Assembly: GCA_019671005.1 (NCBI GenBank)
Contig: CM033744.1
Coordinates: forward strand, 10,284,128 to 10,348,127
Reading direction: 5' to 3'
DNA: 64,000 bases
Source of the DNA: Hibiscus mutabilis
Lineage: Eukaryota; Streptophyta; Magnoliopsida; Malvales; Malvaceae
Within the stretch, counting starts at the first letter, position 1. Every line of letters starts with the position of its first letter. A model generated the notes under the pieces. That model had not been told where the DNA came from. It made no database searches and saw only the letters and a list, made by a program, of their open reading frames with translations. The position numbers were made by a program, and so were the translations under genes. Shown piece by piece: positions 12,018 to 23,831 of the stretch.

Positions 12018-14112
12018 TGTCATAACCCGTTTTGACCCCCAAATCCAAAAACACGTTACAACAAATAACCCAAAACCCATTTACACCCAAACCAAATGAC
12101 TAGACCCAAACCAGTACCCGGATCTTAAACCTGACCAGACCCGATAACAAAAAACCCTAAAATTCTAAAAAAACCATAACCCTAGCTGTCACTAATCTGC
12201 CGCGGCGCCGCCATCACCGGAAACCACCATTTTGAAACCTCAAAATTCATCTATAATCCCAAAAATAACCCTAATCCCTAAATCTAACCTAAACCCTCTG
12301 CCAACCCCATACTCATTTTGTCACCTACCATAAACCACCCGGCCATACCTTGACACCGCAAGAATTTGGCTCTCCTATCACCATATCTGCATCAACAGAT
12401 TAAAGAAAGGGGGAGTTGTTATTTTTGGTTTATAAAAACCGAAAAATGTAAGTGAATGGGGTGAAAAAAATAGAGAGATTGATGGGGCTCTCTGGTTCGA
12501 AAAATAGAGAGAGGGGGTAATGTTTTTTAGATTCAAAAATTTGTAAACATTTAGAAATCAAATAAAAAAACTGAAATTTCAGAGCAAAAATAATCCACTT
12601 TTAATTTCGAATCGAAGAAAAGAAAATGTGGTTTTTCTTTTCTAAAATCAAAGCTTTGTTTTTCTTTCTTTTATTTTTAAAATATTGATTCGATTCAAAA
12701 GAAGAGAAAGGGGTCAGATCTTACTGTTTGTTTAGAGGATGACGGTGGCAGGGAGGTTTCAATGCCGATGATCGGCCTTCATATTCCGAGCGGCGCCATC
12801 AAAAATAGGATAGTCGGCCGTCGTTGAAGCAGAGGAGAAAGGGTGAAAGAATTTCTAGGGTTTTTTGGATCATATCGAAATGAAAAAAATAAAACAAACC
12901 TTTGTTTTAACCGGCTTTTACAAAACAGCGTCGTTTCAATGCCCCTGACCCGCGTGTTGCCCCGAGTACCAGGGAGGATCTGTGCTTCGGGTTCAGGAGA
13001 AAATTATCATATCGGTCCCTCTGGTTTTCAAATGCTCTGTTTCGAGTTATGGGTTAATTACCCGAGTAGTCCCTCTCTTTCTTTCCCGTTTTCATCTTTG
13101 TTCAGGGATTAATTCTAGTTTCGGTCCTTTTGTTTTCTACGTGTTTTATTGTCATCCCTTTTCAGATTTTAAATTTTGTTTTTCATTCAATTTAGCCACT
13201 GTCTTTATTTTGATTTTAATTCCAGCACCTTCATTTTATGTTCTCACATTTATGCTCATGCATTTCACATTTAATTGCATTTTAGTCCTATTTTATGCTT
13301 GTTTTTTTGCCATGTCATTTAATGATTATGCATTCTAGTCTTAGAATTTAAATTTAGGTTGTTTCATGCATTTCACGTTTTTGCCCATGCATTTTGTATT
13401 TTGTATTATTTTAGTCCTTAACTTGCTATTTTCATGTTGTTTTTATTTATATTAGTATGAAACATGCATTATTATCACATCATGCATTTTAATTACTAGT
13501 TCTCTTTTTTATTTGGTTCACATATTTTAGCATGATTACTATTATTATTATTATTATTAAGTTAGATTAATATTTATGAATATTTCATATTAGCGTATTA
13601 TTTATGTTAGATTAATATTTTATTATGTTAGTATTTATTTATATTTTTATTGCATTGTATTTATTTTTGTCTGCCATGTTTATTTTAATTTGCATAATGG
13701 AATATATTATTGTCAATGCGATGCCCTTTTATCCGAGTGTAAACGGGGCCAGTATCAGGCGTAGTGATGGTGGTTAGGCGTTTACTCTCGGATAACGGGG
13801 CTTTTAAAATTTACTCGCACATATAACCAAATTTTAATTTAATCGTCACATTAATCCGGAAAGTCTAATATTAATAAACGGTAATTATTAAAGTACCCAT
13901 TTTGGGCGGTGTGGGGGTGCTAATCCTTCCCCATCCATAATCGGCTCCTGAACCCATCAATTTTAAATCTCTGGTTTTTACGGTGTCCGGTCCACCTTGA
14001 GTGGCCGGTGGCGACTCTATTTTTAAATAAAATACGATTTTTCTAAAATCCCGCGGAAGACATCAAAAACAAAATAAAACACCGCTTTTTTAGCAAGAGG
14101 GACATCGCTATA
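12018..14112 (+). repeat. 5' LTR of the Tat/Ogre-like element
   Basis: It starts TGTCATAACCCG and ends GACATCGCTATA. The same position in the other LTR reads CGCTACA, so the terminal CA has mutated here. It contains an ATT microsatellite (13540-13560) and a 17-bp near-perfect inverted repeat (13729-13746 with 13779-13795). Confidence 0.88.
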
Positions 14113-14114
14113 GA

Positions 14115-14133
14115 TGGCGACTCTGCTGGGGAC
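14115..14133 (+). other. Primer binding site of the Tat/Ogre-like element
   Basis: TGGCGACTCTGCTGGGGAC starts two bases after the LTR end. This sequence type is used by Ogre/Tat elements. Confidence 0.75.
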
Positions 14134-16140
14134 ATTTTTTGGTTTTCAAAAATAAAAGAGAGTCGAGCTTTTTAAATAATTATCGCTTTACTAATATTGG
14201 AAATTCTGGATTAAAGTGACTATTAAAGTAGCATTTGGTTATAATTGCGCGTTTATTTTAACGCATTTAAAATTTGACATATAAACTCGTCCTTTTAAGT
14301 GGGGGAAAACGCTAATGCTTTCGTGAGGATATCATTCCTCCATGTAGGCCTAGCAAGTACCTTCGGGGCTCGAGTACCTTATGCTTTCGTAAGGATATCG
14401 TTCCTTCGTGCAGGCATAAGCGAATGGGTCCCCCTAAATTGAACTCGGTTGAAAGGAGCCTATAATGGGTGATGACCAGGGGCCTTACTACTCTTAGTAG
14501 AGGACAGCAAGGAAAATTCAGGTACCTCTTAGCACCAAAACTGCATATAGTTAGTCGTAGGAGCCAACCTTTTAGAGCCATGTGAAACTCTGCCCGATTA
14601 GTGGTCACCCTATTTAGGCTCTGGTGCCTTATTTCTTGTTTATGTACAGTTTTTTTATTACTCTATTTTTGTCATTTTTTTATTTAATCATTTTATTTGG
14701 TAATAACTCATTTCACCTTTATTTTATTCTCATCGCATCGATTTCATCAGCATCATTGCACAACATCATCACAATCTTAATTTTGCATTGCATTCACATA
14801 AATCATTTTGCATTTAAGACACATTTTGCATATAGATGCATCAATTTTAAAATCGATCATCGGGATGTCTCGCGTCATTAATACTAGAGAAAGCAAAGTC
14901 GTCCAATTCAGCATCATTCCCAAACCTCCACAAAAACTCAGTCTGGGGGCATCTCTCGACAAGTGTCAAATTCCAACACTCACCCTTCACTCTCCATCAC
15001 CGAAATTAGCCCACCACCTTTCATCCTTTAGAAATCATTCACACTCACCATTTCCAACCGAAAACACAATAAAGTTTTCTCCATCCCCACTACCATCGCT
15101 ACCCTTCGACCAAAATACTTGAACAGAGAACCCATCATTTCACTGCTTGAACCCTTATGCTTGAGTCTTTTTGAACTCTCGACTTACCATCACCCAACAA
15201 CCAAGCCCTTCAACTCTACCATTCTACCCAAAGCCGTTCAAAAAACCAAAAGCCGAGCAAACCTTTGCTACCCTTCTTTTGGAATCATACCTCCACATCC
15301 CAAATGCTAAACACCAATCGCCATCTACAACGTTCCACCTAATCTGAAAGTGATAAGCGACCAAAAACCAACATGAAAAATCATAAACCCAACTTAAGAG
15401 GCAACGCAACGCGTTCACGAGAGCATTAAAAGTCATCCAAAAAGGTGACAATGCAATTCAAAGTTGAAACATGCTACAAAGGCATTCCCAGAACAATATG
15501 TAAAAGTTTGGGGGGCATCCAAACAGAAAAATGAGTCCAAAGAAGATGTTCGAAGCCGAAGGAGGTTGGGGCACCGCCACACAAAGGACCAAGATCTCGA
15601 CATGACCAGTCGAGAGTCAGGGGCATCCCTTTGAAGATAAAAAAAATCAAATCATGTCGCATTCATGCATTTAGTTGCATTCATCTTGCATTGAATCATT
15701 CTTGCATACATAATACATTTAGATTAGGTTGGGGCATCGCCACACAAAGGACCAAGATCCTGACATGACCAGTCGAGAGTCAGGGGCATCCCTTTGAAGA
15801 CAAAAAAATCAAATCATGTCGCATTCATGCATTTAGTTGCATTCATCTTGCATTGAATCATTCTTGCATACATCATACATTTAGATTAGGTGCATACATT
15901 TAAGTCGTCATACATTTAGGATAGACACATGCATTTAGGCATAAAATTAGATGCATTCATGCATTTTTGCTTGTACATAACAGATTTACGAAAGGGATCG
16001 AAGAGCCTCAGCCATGGGGGCAACAACACGACGGCCAACCTTAGTCTTAGAGGAGGCCAAACACAAAGAGGATGTTGAAACATCAATAAAAGGTAACAGT
16101 GAAAAATTTTGTGAACATTTACTGATTAATGTTTTTTTTT
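14134..16140 (+). other. Non-coding internal region of the Tat/Ogre-like element
   Basis: Frames of 60-104 codons exist but none has a Gag, protease, RT, RNase H or integrase motif. It includes a two-copy direct repeat at 15563-15890. Confidence 0.7.
15563..15890 (+). repeat. Two-copy tandem duplication, 164-bp unit
   Basis: 15563-15726 is repeated at 15727-15890, each beginning GGTTGGGGCA(C/T)CGCC and running through GCATTCATGCATTTAG. The copies differ at only a few positions, so the duplication is recent relative to the rest. Confidence 0.85.
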
Positions 16141-16237
16141 CATTTTCAGGTCCTACCTCTCCGCCAGTAGAGCACTAGAAGTAGCCTTTTTCAGATCTTG
16201 CCTTCTTCATTTTTGATAGGCCAACATTTCCAGATTT

Positions 16238-17640
16238 TGTTTTACCGCTGATGGTGCAGCAGTATAGACTTCCTGAAGATCTCGTTTCTCCGTTGATGGT
16301 GCAACAGATCTGAACATTTCCCCAAGCAGATCGAATTTCTATTCAGGTCTTGTTTCTCCGCTGATAGTGCAGCCAGACCTAATTTTTTCTCGAGTTTTAC
16401 TTCTTTGTGCAGTTCAAGAAAAAAGAAACAAATCATCAAAAAAAGATTTCTAAAATAAATTAGAAGAAGTAAAAAAATAAAAAAAAAAAAGTAAAAATGA
16501 AGAAGAAAAAAATGAAATGAAAAATCAAAAGAAAATTTATCAACTCTCATCGCCCGATCTAGTCCTCCGCTGATGGAGTGGCTAGGTACAAGCTACCGTC
16601 GTCCTTAGATCCTGCTCTCCGCTGATGGTGTAACCGGTTTCAGGTCGTCATTATCCGATCTAGTCTCTTCACTGATGGAGTGGTTAGGTACAAGCTATCG
16701 TCGTCCTCAGATCCCGCTCTCCGCTGATGGTGTAGCCGGTTCCAGGTCGTCATTATCCGATCCAGTCCTCCACTGATGAAGTGGCTAGGTACAAGCTATC
16801 GCCGTCCTTAGATACTGCTCTCCACTGATGGTGTAGTGGGTTTTAGGTCGTCATTATCAATCCAGTCCTCCGCTGATGGAGTAGTTAGGTACAAGCTATC
16901 ATCGTCCTCAGATCCTGCTCTCCGCTGATGGTGTAACCGGTTCCGGGTCATCATTATCCGATCCAGTCCTCCACTGATGGAGTGGCTAGGTACAAGCTAT
17001 CGTCATTCTTAGATCCTGCTCTCCGTTGATGGTGTAGCCGGTTCCAGGTCGTCATTATCCGATCCAGTCCTCCGCTGATGGAGTGGCTAGGTACAAGCTA
17101 TCGTCGTCCTCAGATCCTGCTCTCCGCTGATGGTATAGCCGGTTCTAGGCCATCATTATCCGATCCAGTCTTCCGCTGATGGAGCGGCTAAGTCCAAGCT
17201 ATCATCGTCCTTAGATCCTGCTCTCCGCTGATGGTGTAGCCAGTTCCAGGTTGTCATTATCCGATCCAGTCCTCCACTGATGGAGTGGCTAGGTACAAGC
17301 TATCGTCGTCCTTAGGTCCTGCTCTCCGCTGATGGTGTAGCCGGTTCCAGGTCGTCATTATCCGATCCAGTCCTCCGCTGATGGAGTGGCCAGGTACAAG
17401 CTGTCGTCGTCCTTAGATCCTGCTCTCCGCTGATGGTGTAGCCAGTTTCAGGCCGTCATTATCCGATCCAGTCCTCCACTGATGGTGTGGCTGAGGTCCA
17501 AGTTACTGCTATCCTGCTTTTCCGCTGATGGTGCAGTAGGGTTCCAATTAAATGTTCTGTTTCTTCGTTGATGGCGAGGTAGAATCCAAGTTATAATTCG
17601 ATCTTACCCCTCCGTTGATGGTGTGGTTAGATCCAAATTT
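16238..17640 (+). repeat. Minisatellite, ~101-bp unit built from two ~50-bp halves
   Basis: The core array 16554-17490 has units starting CCGATC(C/T)AGTCC near 16554, 16655, 16757, 16857, 16958, 17059, 17160, 17261, 17362 and 17463, a steady 101-bp step. Each unit holds two related halves centred on CCGCTGATGG, one followed by AGTGGCTAGG and one by TGTAGCCGG. More diverged half-units (CGTTGATGGTG and similar) spread on both sides from about 16238 to 17640. Poly-A-rich stretches at 16425-16530 and 17675-17830 flank the array. Confidence 0.9.
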
Positions 17641-18140
17641 ACTGACTTTCAAATTCCCTTTATTAAAGTTGCAGCTAAAAAAACAAAACAAAACAAGAAA
17701 AAATTGAAAAAAAAATTCAAAAGCAAAAAAGGAAAAAGAATGAAAAAGAAGAAAAAAGAAAAAGAAGAAAAAAGAAAAGAATGGAAAAAAGAAAAAAGAT
17801 GAATAAGAGAAAAAATCAAAATAAACTTTACTAATTTATGGTCCTGCCTCTTCGTCGGTGTTGCAGCTGGGTCGAACTCTCTTTAGGTATTAGCTTATTA
17901 CCAATAATGTAGCAAGTTGAAATCATTTTGCTTCCCCAATAGACAACCCCCTATTTTGAAGATTTTGCTTCCCAAGAGTGACAAGGTAGATCAACCAAGA
18001 CAAGAAAGAAGACATGCATCAAAGAGAAAGAAGATCTACAGAAAGAACGAAGACGTACGTCAAGAGGAGAAGCTTAGTCGGACCGGACCAAAACGGGTCA
18101 TTCTTAGTCTTTGCTCTATTGCTGTTACACAACAATGAGC

Positions 18141-18150
18141 AAAGAGGGGC
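18141..18150 (+). other. Polypurine tract of the Tat/Ogre-like element
   Basis: AAAGAGGGGC lies three bases before the 3' LTR start at 18154. Confidence 0.7.
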
Positions 18151-18153
18151 AAC

Positions 18154-20277
18154 TATCATAACCCGTTTTGACCCCCAAACCCGAAAACCCGTTACAACAA
18201 ATAACCCAAAACCCATTTACACCCAAACCAAATGACTAGACCCAAACCAATACCCGGATCTTAAACCTGACCCAACCCAATAACAAAAAACCCTAAAATT
18301 TTAAAACAACCCTAACCCTAGCTGCCACTAATCTATCGCGCCGCCGCCGCCACTCTCTTCCGCTACCGCCGTCGCCATCACCGACAACCACCATTTTGAA
18401 ACCTCAAAATTCATCTATAATCCCAAAAATAACCCTAATCTCTAAATCTAACCTAAACCCTCTGCCAACCCCATACTCATTCAATCACCTACCCTAAACC
18501 ACCCGGCCATACCCTGACACCCCAAGAATCCGACACTCCTATCACCATATTTGCATCAACAGATTAAAGAAAAGGGGAGTTGTTATTTTGGTTTATAAAA
18601 ACCGAAAAATATAAGTGAATAGGGTGGAAAAAATAGAGATATTGAAGGGGCTCTCTGGTTCGAAAAATAGAGAGGGGGGGTAATGTTTTTTAGATTCAAA
18701 AATCTGTAAACATTTAGAAATCAAATAAAAAAACTGAAATTTCAGAGCAAAAATAATCCTCTTTTAATTTCGAATCGAAGAAAAGCAAAGATGGTTTTTC
18801 TTTTCTAAAATCAAAGGTTTGTTTTTTCTTTCTTTAGTTTTTAAAATATTGATTCGAATCAAAAGAAGAGAAAGGGTTGGATCTTACTGTTCGTTTAGAG
18901 GAGGAGGATGGCCGGGAGGGTTCAATGTCGATGATCGGCCTTCATATTCTGAGCGGTGCCGTCAGGAATAGGATAAACGACCGTCATTGAAGTAGAGGAG
19001 AAAGGGTGAAAGAATTTCTAGGGTTTTTTTGGATTAGATCGAAATGAAAAAAAATAAAACAAACCTTTGTTTTAACCAACTTTTACAAAACAGCGCCGTT
19101 TAATGCCCTTGACCCGTGTGTTGACCCGAGTACCGGGGAGGATCCGCGCTTCGGGTTCAGGAGAAAATTATCATATCGGTCACTCTGGTTTTCACATGCT
19201 CTGTTTCAGGTTATGGGTTAATTACCCGAGTAGTCCCTCCCTTTCTTTCCCGTTTTTATCTTTGTTCAGGGATTAATTCTAGTTTTGGTTCTTTTGTTTT
19301 CTACGTGTTTTAGTGTCGTCCCTTTTCAGTTTTTAAATTATGTTTTTCAATCAATTTAGCCACTGTCTTTATTTTTATTTTAATTCCAGCACCTTCATTT
19401 TATGTTCTCACATTTATGCTCATGCATTTCACATTTAATTGCATTTTAGTCCTATTTTATGCTTGTTTTTTGCCATGTCATTTAATGATTATGCATTGTG
19501 GTCTTTGAATTTAATTTTAGGTTGTTTCATGCATTTCACGTTTTTGCCCGTGCATTTTGTATTTTGTATTATTTTAGTCCTTAACTTGCTATTTCCATGT
19601 TGTTTTTATGTATATTAGTATGAATCATGCATTATTATCACATCATGCATTTTAATTACTAGTTCTCTTTTTTATTTGGTTCACATATTTTAGCATGATT
19701 ACTATTATTATTATTATTTTTAAGTTAGATTAATATTTATGAATATTTTAGATTAGCGTTTTATTTATGTTAGATTAATATTTTATTATGTTAGTATTTA
19801 TTTATATTTTTATTGCATTGTATTTATTTATGTCTGCCATGTTTATTTTAATTTGCATAATGGAATATATTATTGTCAATGCGGTGCCCTTTTATCCGAG
19901 CGTAAACGGGGCCAATATCAGGCGTAATGATGGTGGTTAGGTGTTTACTCTCGTATAACGGGGCTTTTAAAATTTACTCGCACATATAACCGAATTTTAA
20001 TTTAATCGTCACATTAATCCGGAAAGTCTAATATTAATAAAGCGATAATTATTAAAGTACCAATTTTGGGCGGTGTGGGGGTGCTAATCCTTCCTTATCC
20101 GTAACCGACTCCCGAACCCATCAATTTTAAATCTCTGGTTTTTACGGTGTCCGGTTCACCTTGAGTGGCCGGTGGCGACTCCATTTTTAAATAAAATACG
20201 GTTTTTCTAAAATTCCACGGAAGACATCAAAAACAAAATAAAAATACCGCCTTTTTAGCGAGAGGGACATCGCTACA
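18154..20277 (+). repeat. 3' LTR of the Tat/Ogre-like element
   Basis: It is collinear with 12018-14112 over its whole length, with scattered substitutions and a few small indels. It begins TATCATAACCCG (TG mutated to TA) and ends CGCTACA. Between them the two copies preserve TG and CA. Confidence 0.88.
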
Positions 20278-20282
20278 CATCC

Positions 20283-20882
20283 CAAGTATTTCGAATTAGT
20301 TCGACGGACCAGTTTATTATTAAAAAGTAATATAATATATATTTTTATTAATATTTTATAATTAAAATAAAATAGAAATAATTTTTTGATTTTAGTAAAA
20401 AAGATAATTTTATGATTAAATATTAGTAATTTAAAATTGATCTCGTACCTTTGGGATGTCAACTTACAACAAGTCCTATCACTATAACTATTACTATAAT
20501 TTCGGTTGCGATCATATACATATCTGGTCTTTAATCTTGATCAGAAATGAATATTTTCCTTCGTTCTAAAGCAGTTTTTTACCCAAAAATAAAATAATAA
20601 ATGTATGGTAAAATATCGTAATATCCGAATCCTATAAAAACATATTTGAAAACATAAAATTCTAATTTAGGGAATTAAATATCAATTGCTTTTATTTGAT
20701 GCAAGTGAGGATTTTATACGATCGTAGTTACAATGTAATCAATATAATCCTATTTTTGTTTGATTTGATTTGTTTTTTTTTTTCATTTACTTTCCTATTA
20801 CAAAATTAAAAAAAAAGAAGAAATATTTACTATATATTTATTCATAACATGGTTTGAATTATAGTCTTTTATGTAGTTCAAA
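20283..20882 (+). promoter_or_regulatory. Upstream region of the DUF688-like gene, with TATA-like box
   Basis: This is AT-rich unique-looking sequence between the TSD of the upstream element and the start codon. A TATATATTTA stretch at 20831-20840, about 45-50 bases before the ATG, is the best TATA-box candidate. I see no other gene in the interval. The frame at 20187-20462 minus starts inside the LTR and has no domain. Confidence 0.4.
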
Positions 20883-21356
20883 ATGGACAATGAAGAAAAC
20901 TATGAGGAAACAGCTTCTCTTCTTCATGTTAATGAGATGTTTTTGCGTAAAATTCTTTCAAGGAATGATTCTTCCTTGGATAATTCAGTTTGCATTCCTT
21001 ATCGACGGAACATCGGCGTAGTTCCGTTCCAATGGGAGCTGGAGCCCGGAACCCCTAAACATCGTCTTATGCCTAAAAAAGAGATTGTTTCACCGGTCAA
21101 GCCACTATCGAGGACTATGTCGCGGATGAGCCACGAGATTAACAAGCAATGCATCAACGAGGCAAGAGAATCAAGATCATGGTTTCGGAGGAAATCAAGG
21201 AAAATTTCACAAGGTGATATAAAAGGTAAAGATAAAGCAAAATCTAAAGGAGATATTGGGTTTGATTATTCAAGATCTTTTTCAACAGTTTCCTGTAGAG
21301 TGACTTCGTCAAGATTACGAAGTTTTGCTAAGAAATGGACTAAATGGCCTTTCTAA
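20883..21356 (+). CDS. Small plant protein with PFxWExxPGTPK motif (DUF688-like)
   Basis: This is an intact, intronless frame of 157 residues. Residues 48-59 read PFQWELEPGTPK, the hallmark of a plant family of unknown function annotated as DUF688 or DUF688-like. The N-terminus is acidic (MDNEENYEE). The rest is strongly basic and Ser-rich (SWFRRKSRKIS, KGKDKAKSK) and ends KKWTKWPF. I see no signal peptide or membrane segment, and the basic tail would suit a nuclear or membrane-edge location, which is inference. The ATG is the first in frame after the TATA-like box, and a poly(A) signal follows the stop by 9 bases. It is a single gene between retroelements. The biochemical role is unknown. 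Confidence 0.85.
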   Translation: MDNEENYEETASLLHVNEMFLRKILSRNDSSLDNSVCIPYRRNIGVVPFQWELEPGTPKHRLMPKKEIVSPVKPLSRTMSRMSHEINKQCINEARESRSWFRRKSRKISQGDIKGKDKAKSKGDIGFDYSRSFSTVSCRVTSSRLRSFAKKWTKWPF

Positions 21357-21364
21357 TCCTTTTT

Positions 21365-21370
21365 AATAAA
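21365..21370 (+). terminator. Poly(A) signal of the DUF688-like gene
   Basis: AATAAA begins 9 bases after the stop codon, in an AT-rich stretch. It is close for a 3' UTR but fits a compact gene. Confidence 0.5.
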
Positions 21371-22880
21371 AGATTTGATATGTTATTATATCATTATGAA
21401 TTAAGTTTGAATCGAGATTTAAAATTATCATTGTTGTTTGGTTGAAAAGTAATTTAAAAAAATATACATTATAGAAAAGTGTTGTGGAAAATTATGGTTT
21501 GTTAGTTTAAGTGTTTGACATTACTTTAAAAAAATGTTATAAAAATTTGTAAACTATTGTAAATAGAGGCTATGTGTCAATGTACTCTCAATGCCTATGT
21601 GTTAAACTAAAAATATTGTGAATGTGATATGAGTAATCAACGAGACATTAACGATTATTGCCTTTGTATACATGAGGGTAAATAAATGGCTAAGGTTATT
21701 TCCTTACCTTTTTTTTCATGTGATAATCTTTTCATTTCTACTGTTAATCACATTCATTCATTTTCTTTCGTCCAACGGTCCATAAAATGTAAAACTTTCA
21801 AGTTTTACATGGTTAAAGAGGATCCTATCTCCATATATATGACTTCAGCTTATCGTTAAAGCTCTGACCCACTGATAGATATTTGACTCACTATAAGAGC
21901 TCCAACCAATTTACCGATAGATCTTTAACTCATTGTATGGAGTGTAGGGTTGGAGTCCATGTACCTCATGAGTGTCCAAATGTGTCACTTGGGGCAAAGA
22001 ATGAATTAACTAAGCATAAATGATAAAATGCATGTTATTGGTTGTGTTACCATATTTTGCATAAATCTTGTTAATTACTTGTGATAGAAGAATATCCTTC
22101 GCAAAAACCAGGTGAACATTTTTCATTTTTTAAGTATATTAAGACAATGTTGTAGTTTAACGGTAATGAACGAGATGATTTCCTAAGAAATTTATTTTAT
22201 TAATTATTTATGATGAAGAATATCCTTCATAAAAATCAGGTGGATATTTATTTTTTTATTTTTAAAAAATCGATGAAAATGTTTTTGCTTTCAAAAAGGT
22301 TCATTTCATCACTTAAATTTGCATTCATATTTCAATTTAAGGCATTACAAATTAGAGTTAAATTTGTATTCATATTTTTTATAGAAACAGACATAATTTT
22401 AACAATGTACCAATTTCTTGCCGTCTTGCTTTAACCTAGCTACCGGCGTCATGGTTTTAAACACCCTAAATTTGTCTTTTAAACAAATATTTTAGGATAT
22501 TTTTTTGAAATATGATTTTATAGATGACTGGTCATACTTAACCCAAATTGATTAGTGATGACTCCATTTAGAAAACACACAGATTTTAAGGTCGATATCA
22601 GGTATATATTTATGTAACATCTCTATTTGATTTGGAAGAAAACCGAGTCGGACATGTTACCGAAAACCAAATCGGAGTATACAGTTTCATAATTCATACG
22701 ATATTCATGTAATCATAGAGCATACACAAGTTTCTTGGCATCCATTCCATACAATTATTCGTGTCATCACATATTTAGTCTTGAATTCATGATTAGGGGT
22801 TATTTTGCAAAAAAAATAAAGTTTTAGGGACTAAATTTCCTAGTATTTGCAGACTTATTCTCTTTCCTAGGAAAAACATT
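21371..22880. other. AT-rich intergenic region, one short direct repeat, possible LTR start
   Basis: No gene is recognised. A stretch beginning GAAGAATATCCTTC occurs at about 22086 and again at about 22213, with about 45 similar bases. At 22614 TGTAACATCTC resembles the start of a Tekay-type LTR and may be a truncated LTR running to about 22850, but no end was found. The 74-codon frame at 22210-22434 is low complexity and not supported. Confidence 0.4.
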
Positions 22881-23600
22881 CTAGTCTGCATTTTTCACAT
22901 TGTATCTATCTGCCAGCAATATACTTGAATCACTAACAACAAGATTAACAGATCGTTTATGTTGAATAACGATTGCAAAAATCTCATTGATAGAAGGCAT
23001 AGATTTTGTCATCAATATTTGAGACTGAAAATTTTTCATTAAGTCCCCTAAGGAATCTAAGCAAGAAATCTTGTTTCCTATCATTTGCAGCAGAACAATC
23101 GCATGTTATCAAAGGCCTGAAATTATATATCTCATCCCAATGAACCTTTAACTGAGTGTGATAAGCCGTAACAAAAAGGTTACTTTGCTGTAAGGAATAA
23201 AACTCTTGAAGCAAATCTAAAATTCGAACCAAATCTTCTTGATTAAACCTATCGTACAAATTCGTCCACAATTCGGAGGCCCTATCAATCTAAATCACAC
23301 TTTGCCAATTTCTTGATTCAACGCACATTGCAGCCAAGAGTGAATGGAATTATTGCACTTGACCCATGCCTGGAAACGAGGATCTTCTTTCTTGAGCTCT
23401 TTAATCGAACCATCCATGAACTGAAACTTATTTTTGTAGATAAGAGACATCCTCATGGAACGAGCCCATCCATGATAATTGCTACCATTCAATAAGAAGG
23501 AGGTCAGAACCAACGTCAGATTTTCATTTGGGTGAATGTAGTATTCGTCGGAGGAATCATCGTTCTTGAAAAAATAATTTGTTTTAGAGGAACGGGAATT
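22881..23600 (-). pseudogene. Ty1/copia gag-type fragment (broken)
   Basis: The minus-strand reading from about 23600 to 23295 gives an acidic N-terminus (DDSSDEYYIHP), then LLNGSNYHGWARSMRMSL, the signature of copia Gag (UBN2/retrotran_gag type). SIHSWLQCALNQEI follows. After a stop and shift near 23290 the reading continues from 23271 with WTNLYDRFNQEDLVRI, LQEFYSLQQ and DFLLRFLRGLNEKF, the second half of the same domain. The sequence then fades out by about 22881. No zinc knuckle, protease or RT follows. At 23612-23626 the minus strand reads TGGTATAAGAGAACT, like a decayed tRNA-Met PBS just upstream of gag. Confidence 0.8.
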
Positions 23601-23639
23601 TGAGAAGTTCTCTTATACCATATTAGAGTCTAACACACG

Positions 23640-23831
23640 TGGGTTTTGGAATAAAAGAAATCTGATAAAGGATTTTTATTAATTGGATATAATATACAAA
23701 GTACTTGCTATTTATACTAATAAAGAAAGAATAAAGAAATGTTTTTAACTAAAAGAAAAGGTTCTAACTAAACTAAAAGAAAAGGTTCTAACTAATTAAC
23801 TAACTAAGCCTAGCTGTCAAATACATTTATC
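23640..23831 (-). repeat. Possible decayed LTR end upstream of the copia gag
   Basis: Position next to the PBS-like site suggests 5' LTR sequence of the copia remnant. It is AT-rich with a short direct repeat (AAAAGAAAAGGTTCTAACTA occurs twice near 23753 and 23778). I could not define an LTR start, because the CACTA element begins at 23835. Confidence 0.35.

Larger units (their letters stand above)
12018..20277 (+). mobile_element. Non-autonomous Tat/Ogre-like LTR retrotransposon (LARD type)
   Basis: Two LTRs of about 2.1 kb (12018-14112, 18154-20277) enclose about 4 kb without gag or pol. A PBS follows the 5' LTR after two bases and a polypurine tract precedes the 3' LTR. The flanks carry a 5-bp TSD with one mismatch (CATTC at 12013-12017, CATCC at 20278-20282). 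The PBS TGGCGACTCTGCTGGGGAC and the repeat-rich 3' region are typical of Tat/Ogre elements. The tRNA identity (Arg is reported for Ogre) is from memory. With no proteins it would depend on a related autonomous element. Confidence 0.85.

Noticed and set aside
12843..13338. Overlapping frames of 89 and 118 codons in the Tat/Ogre-like 5' LTR
   Set aside because: They are low-complexity LTR sequence and are not preserved at the same place in the 3' LTR.
16554..17490. CTGATGG in each minisatellite half as a hammerhead ribozyme core
   Set aside because: The core needs CUGAUGA with a matching GAAA box and helices. Here it reads CTGATGG and no CGAAAC partner is present.
16554..17490. Regular 101-bp array as a CRISPR array
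   Set aside because: The repeats have no unique spacers and the host is a plant nuclear genome.
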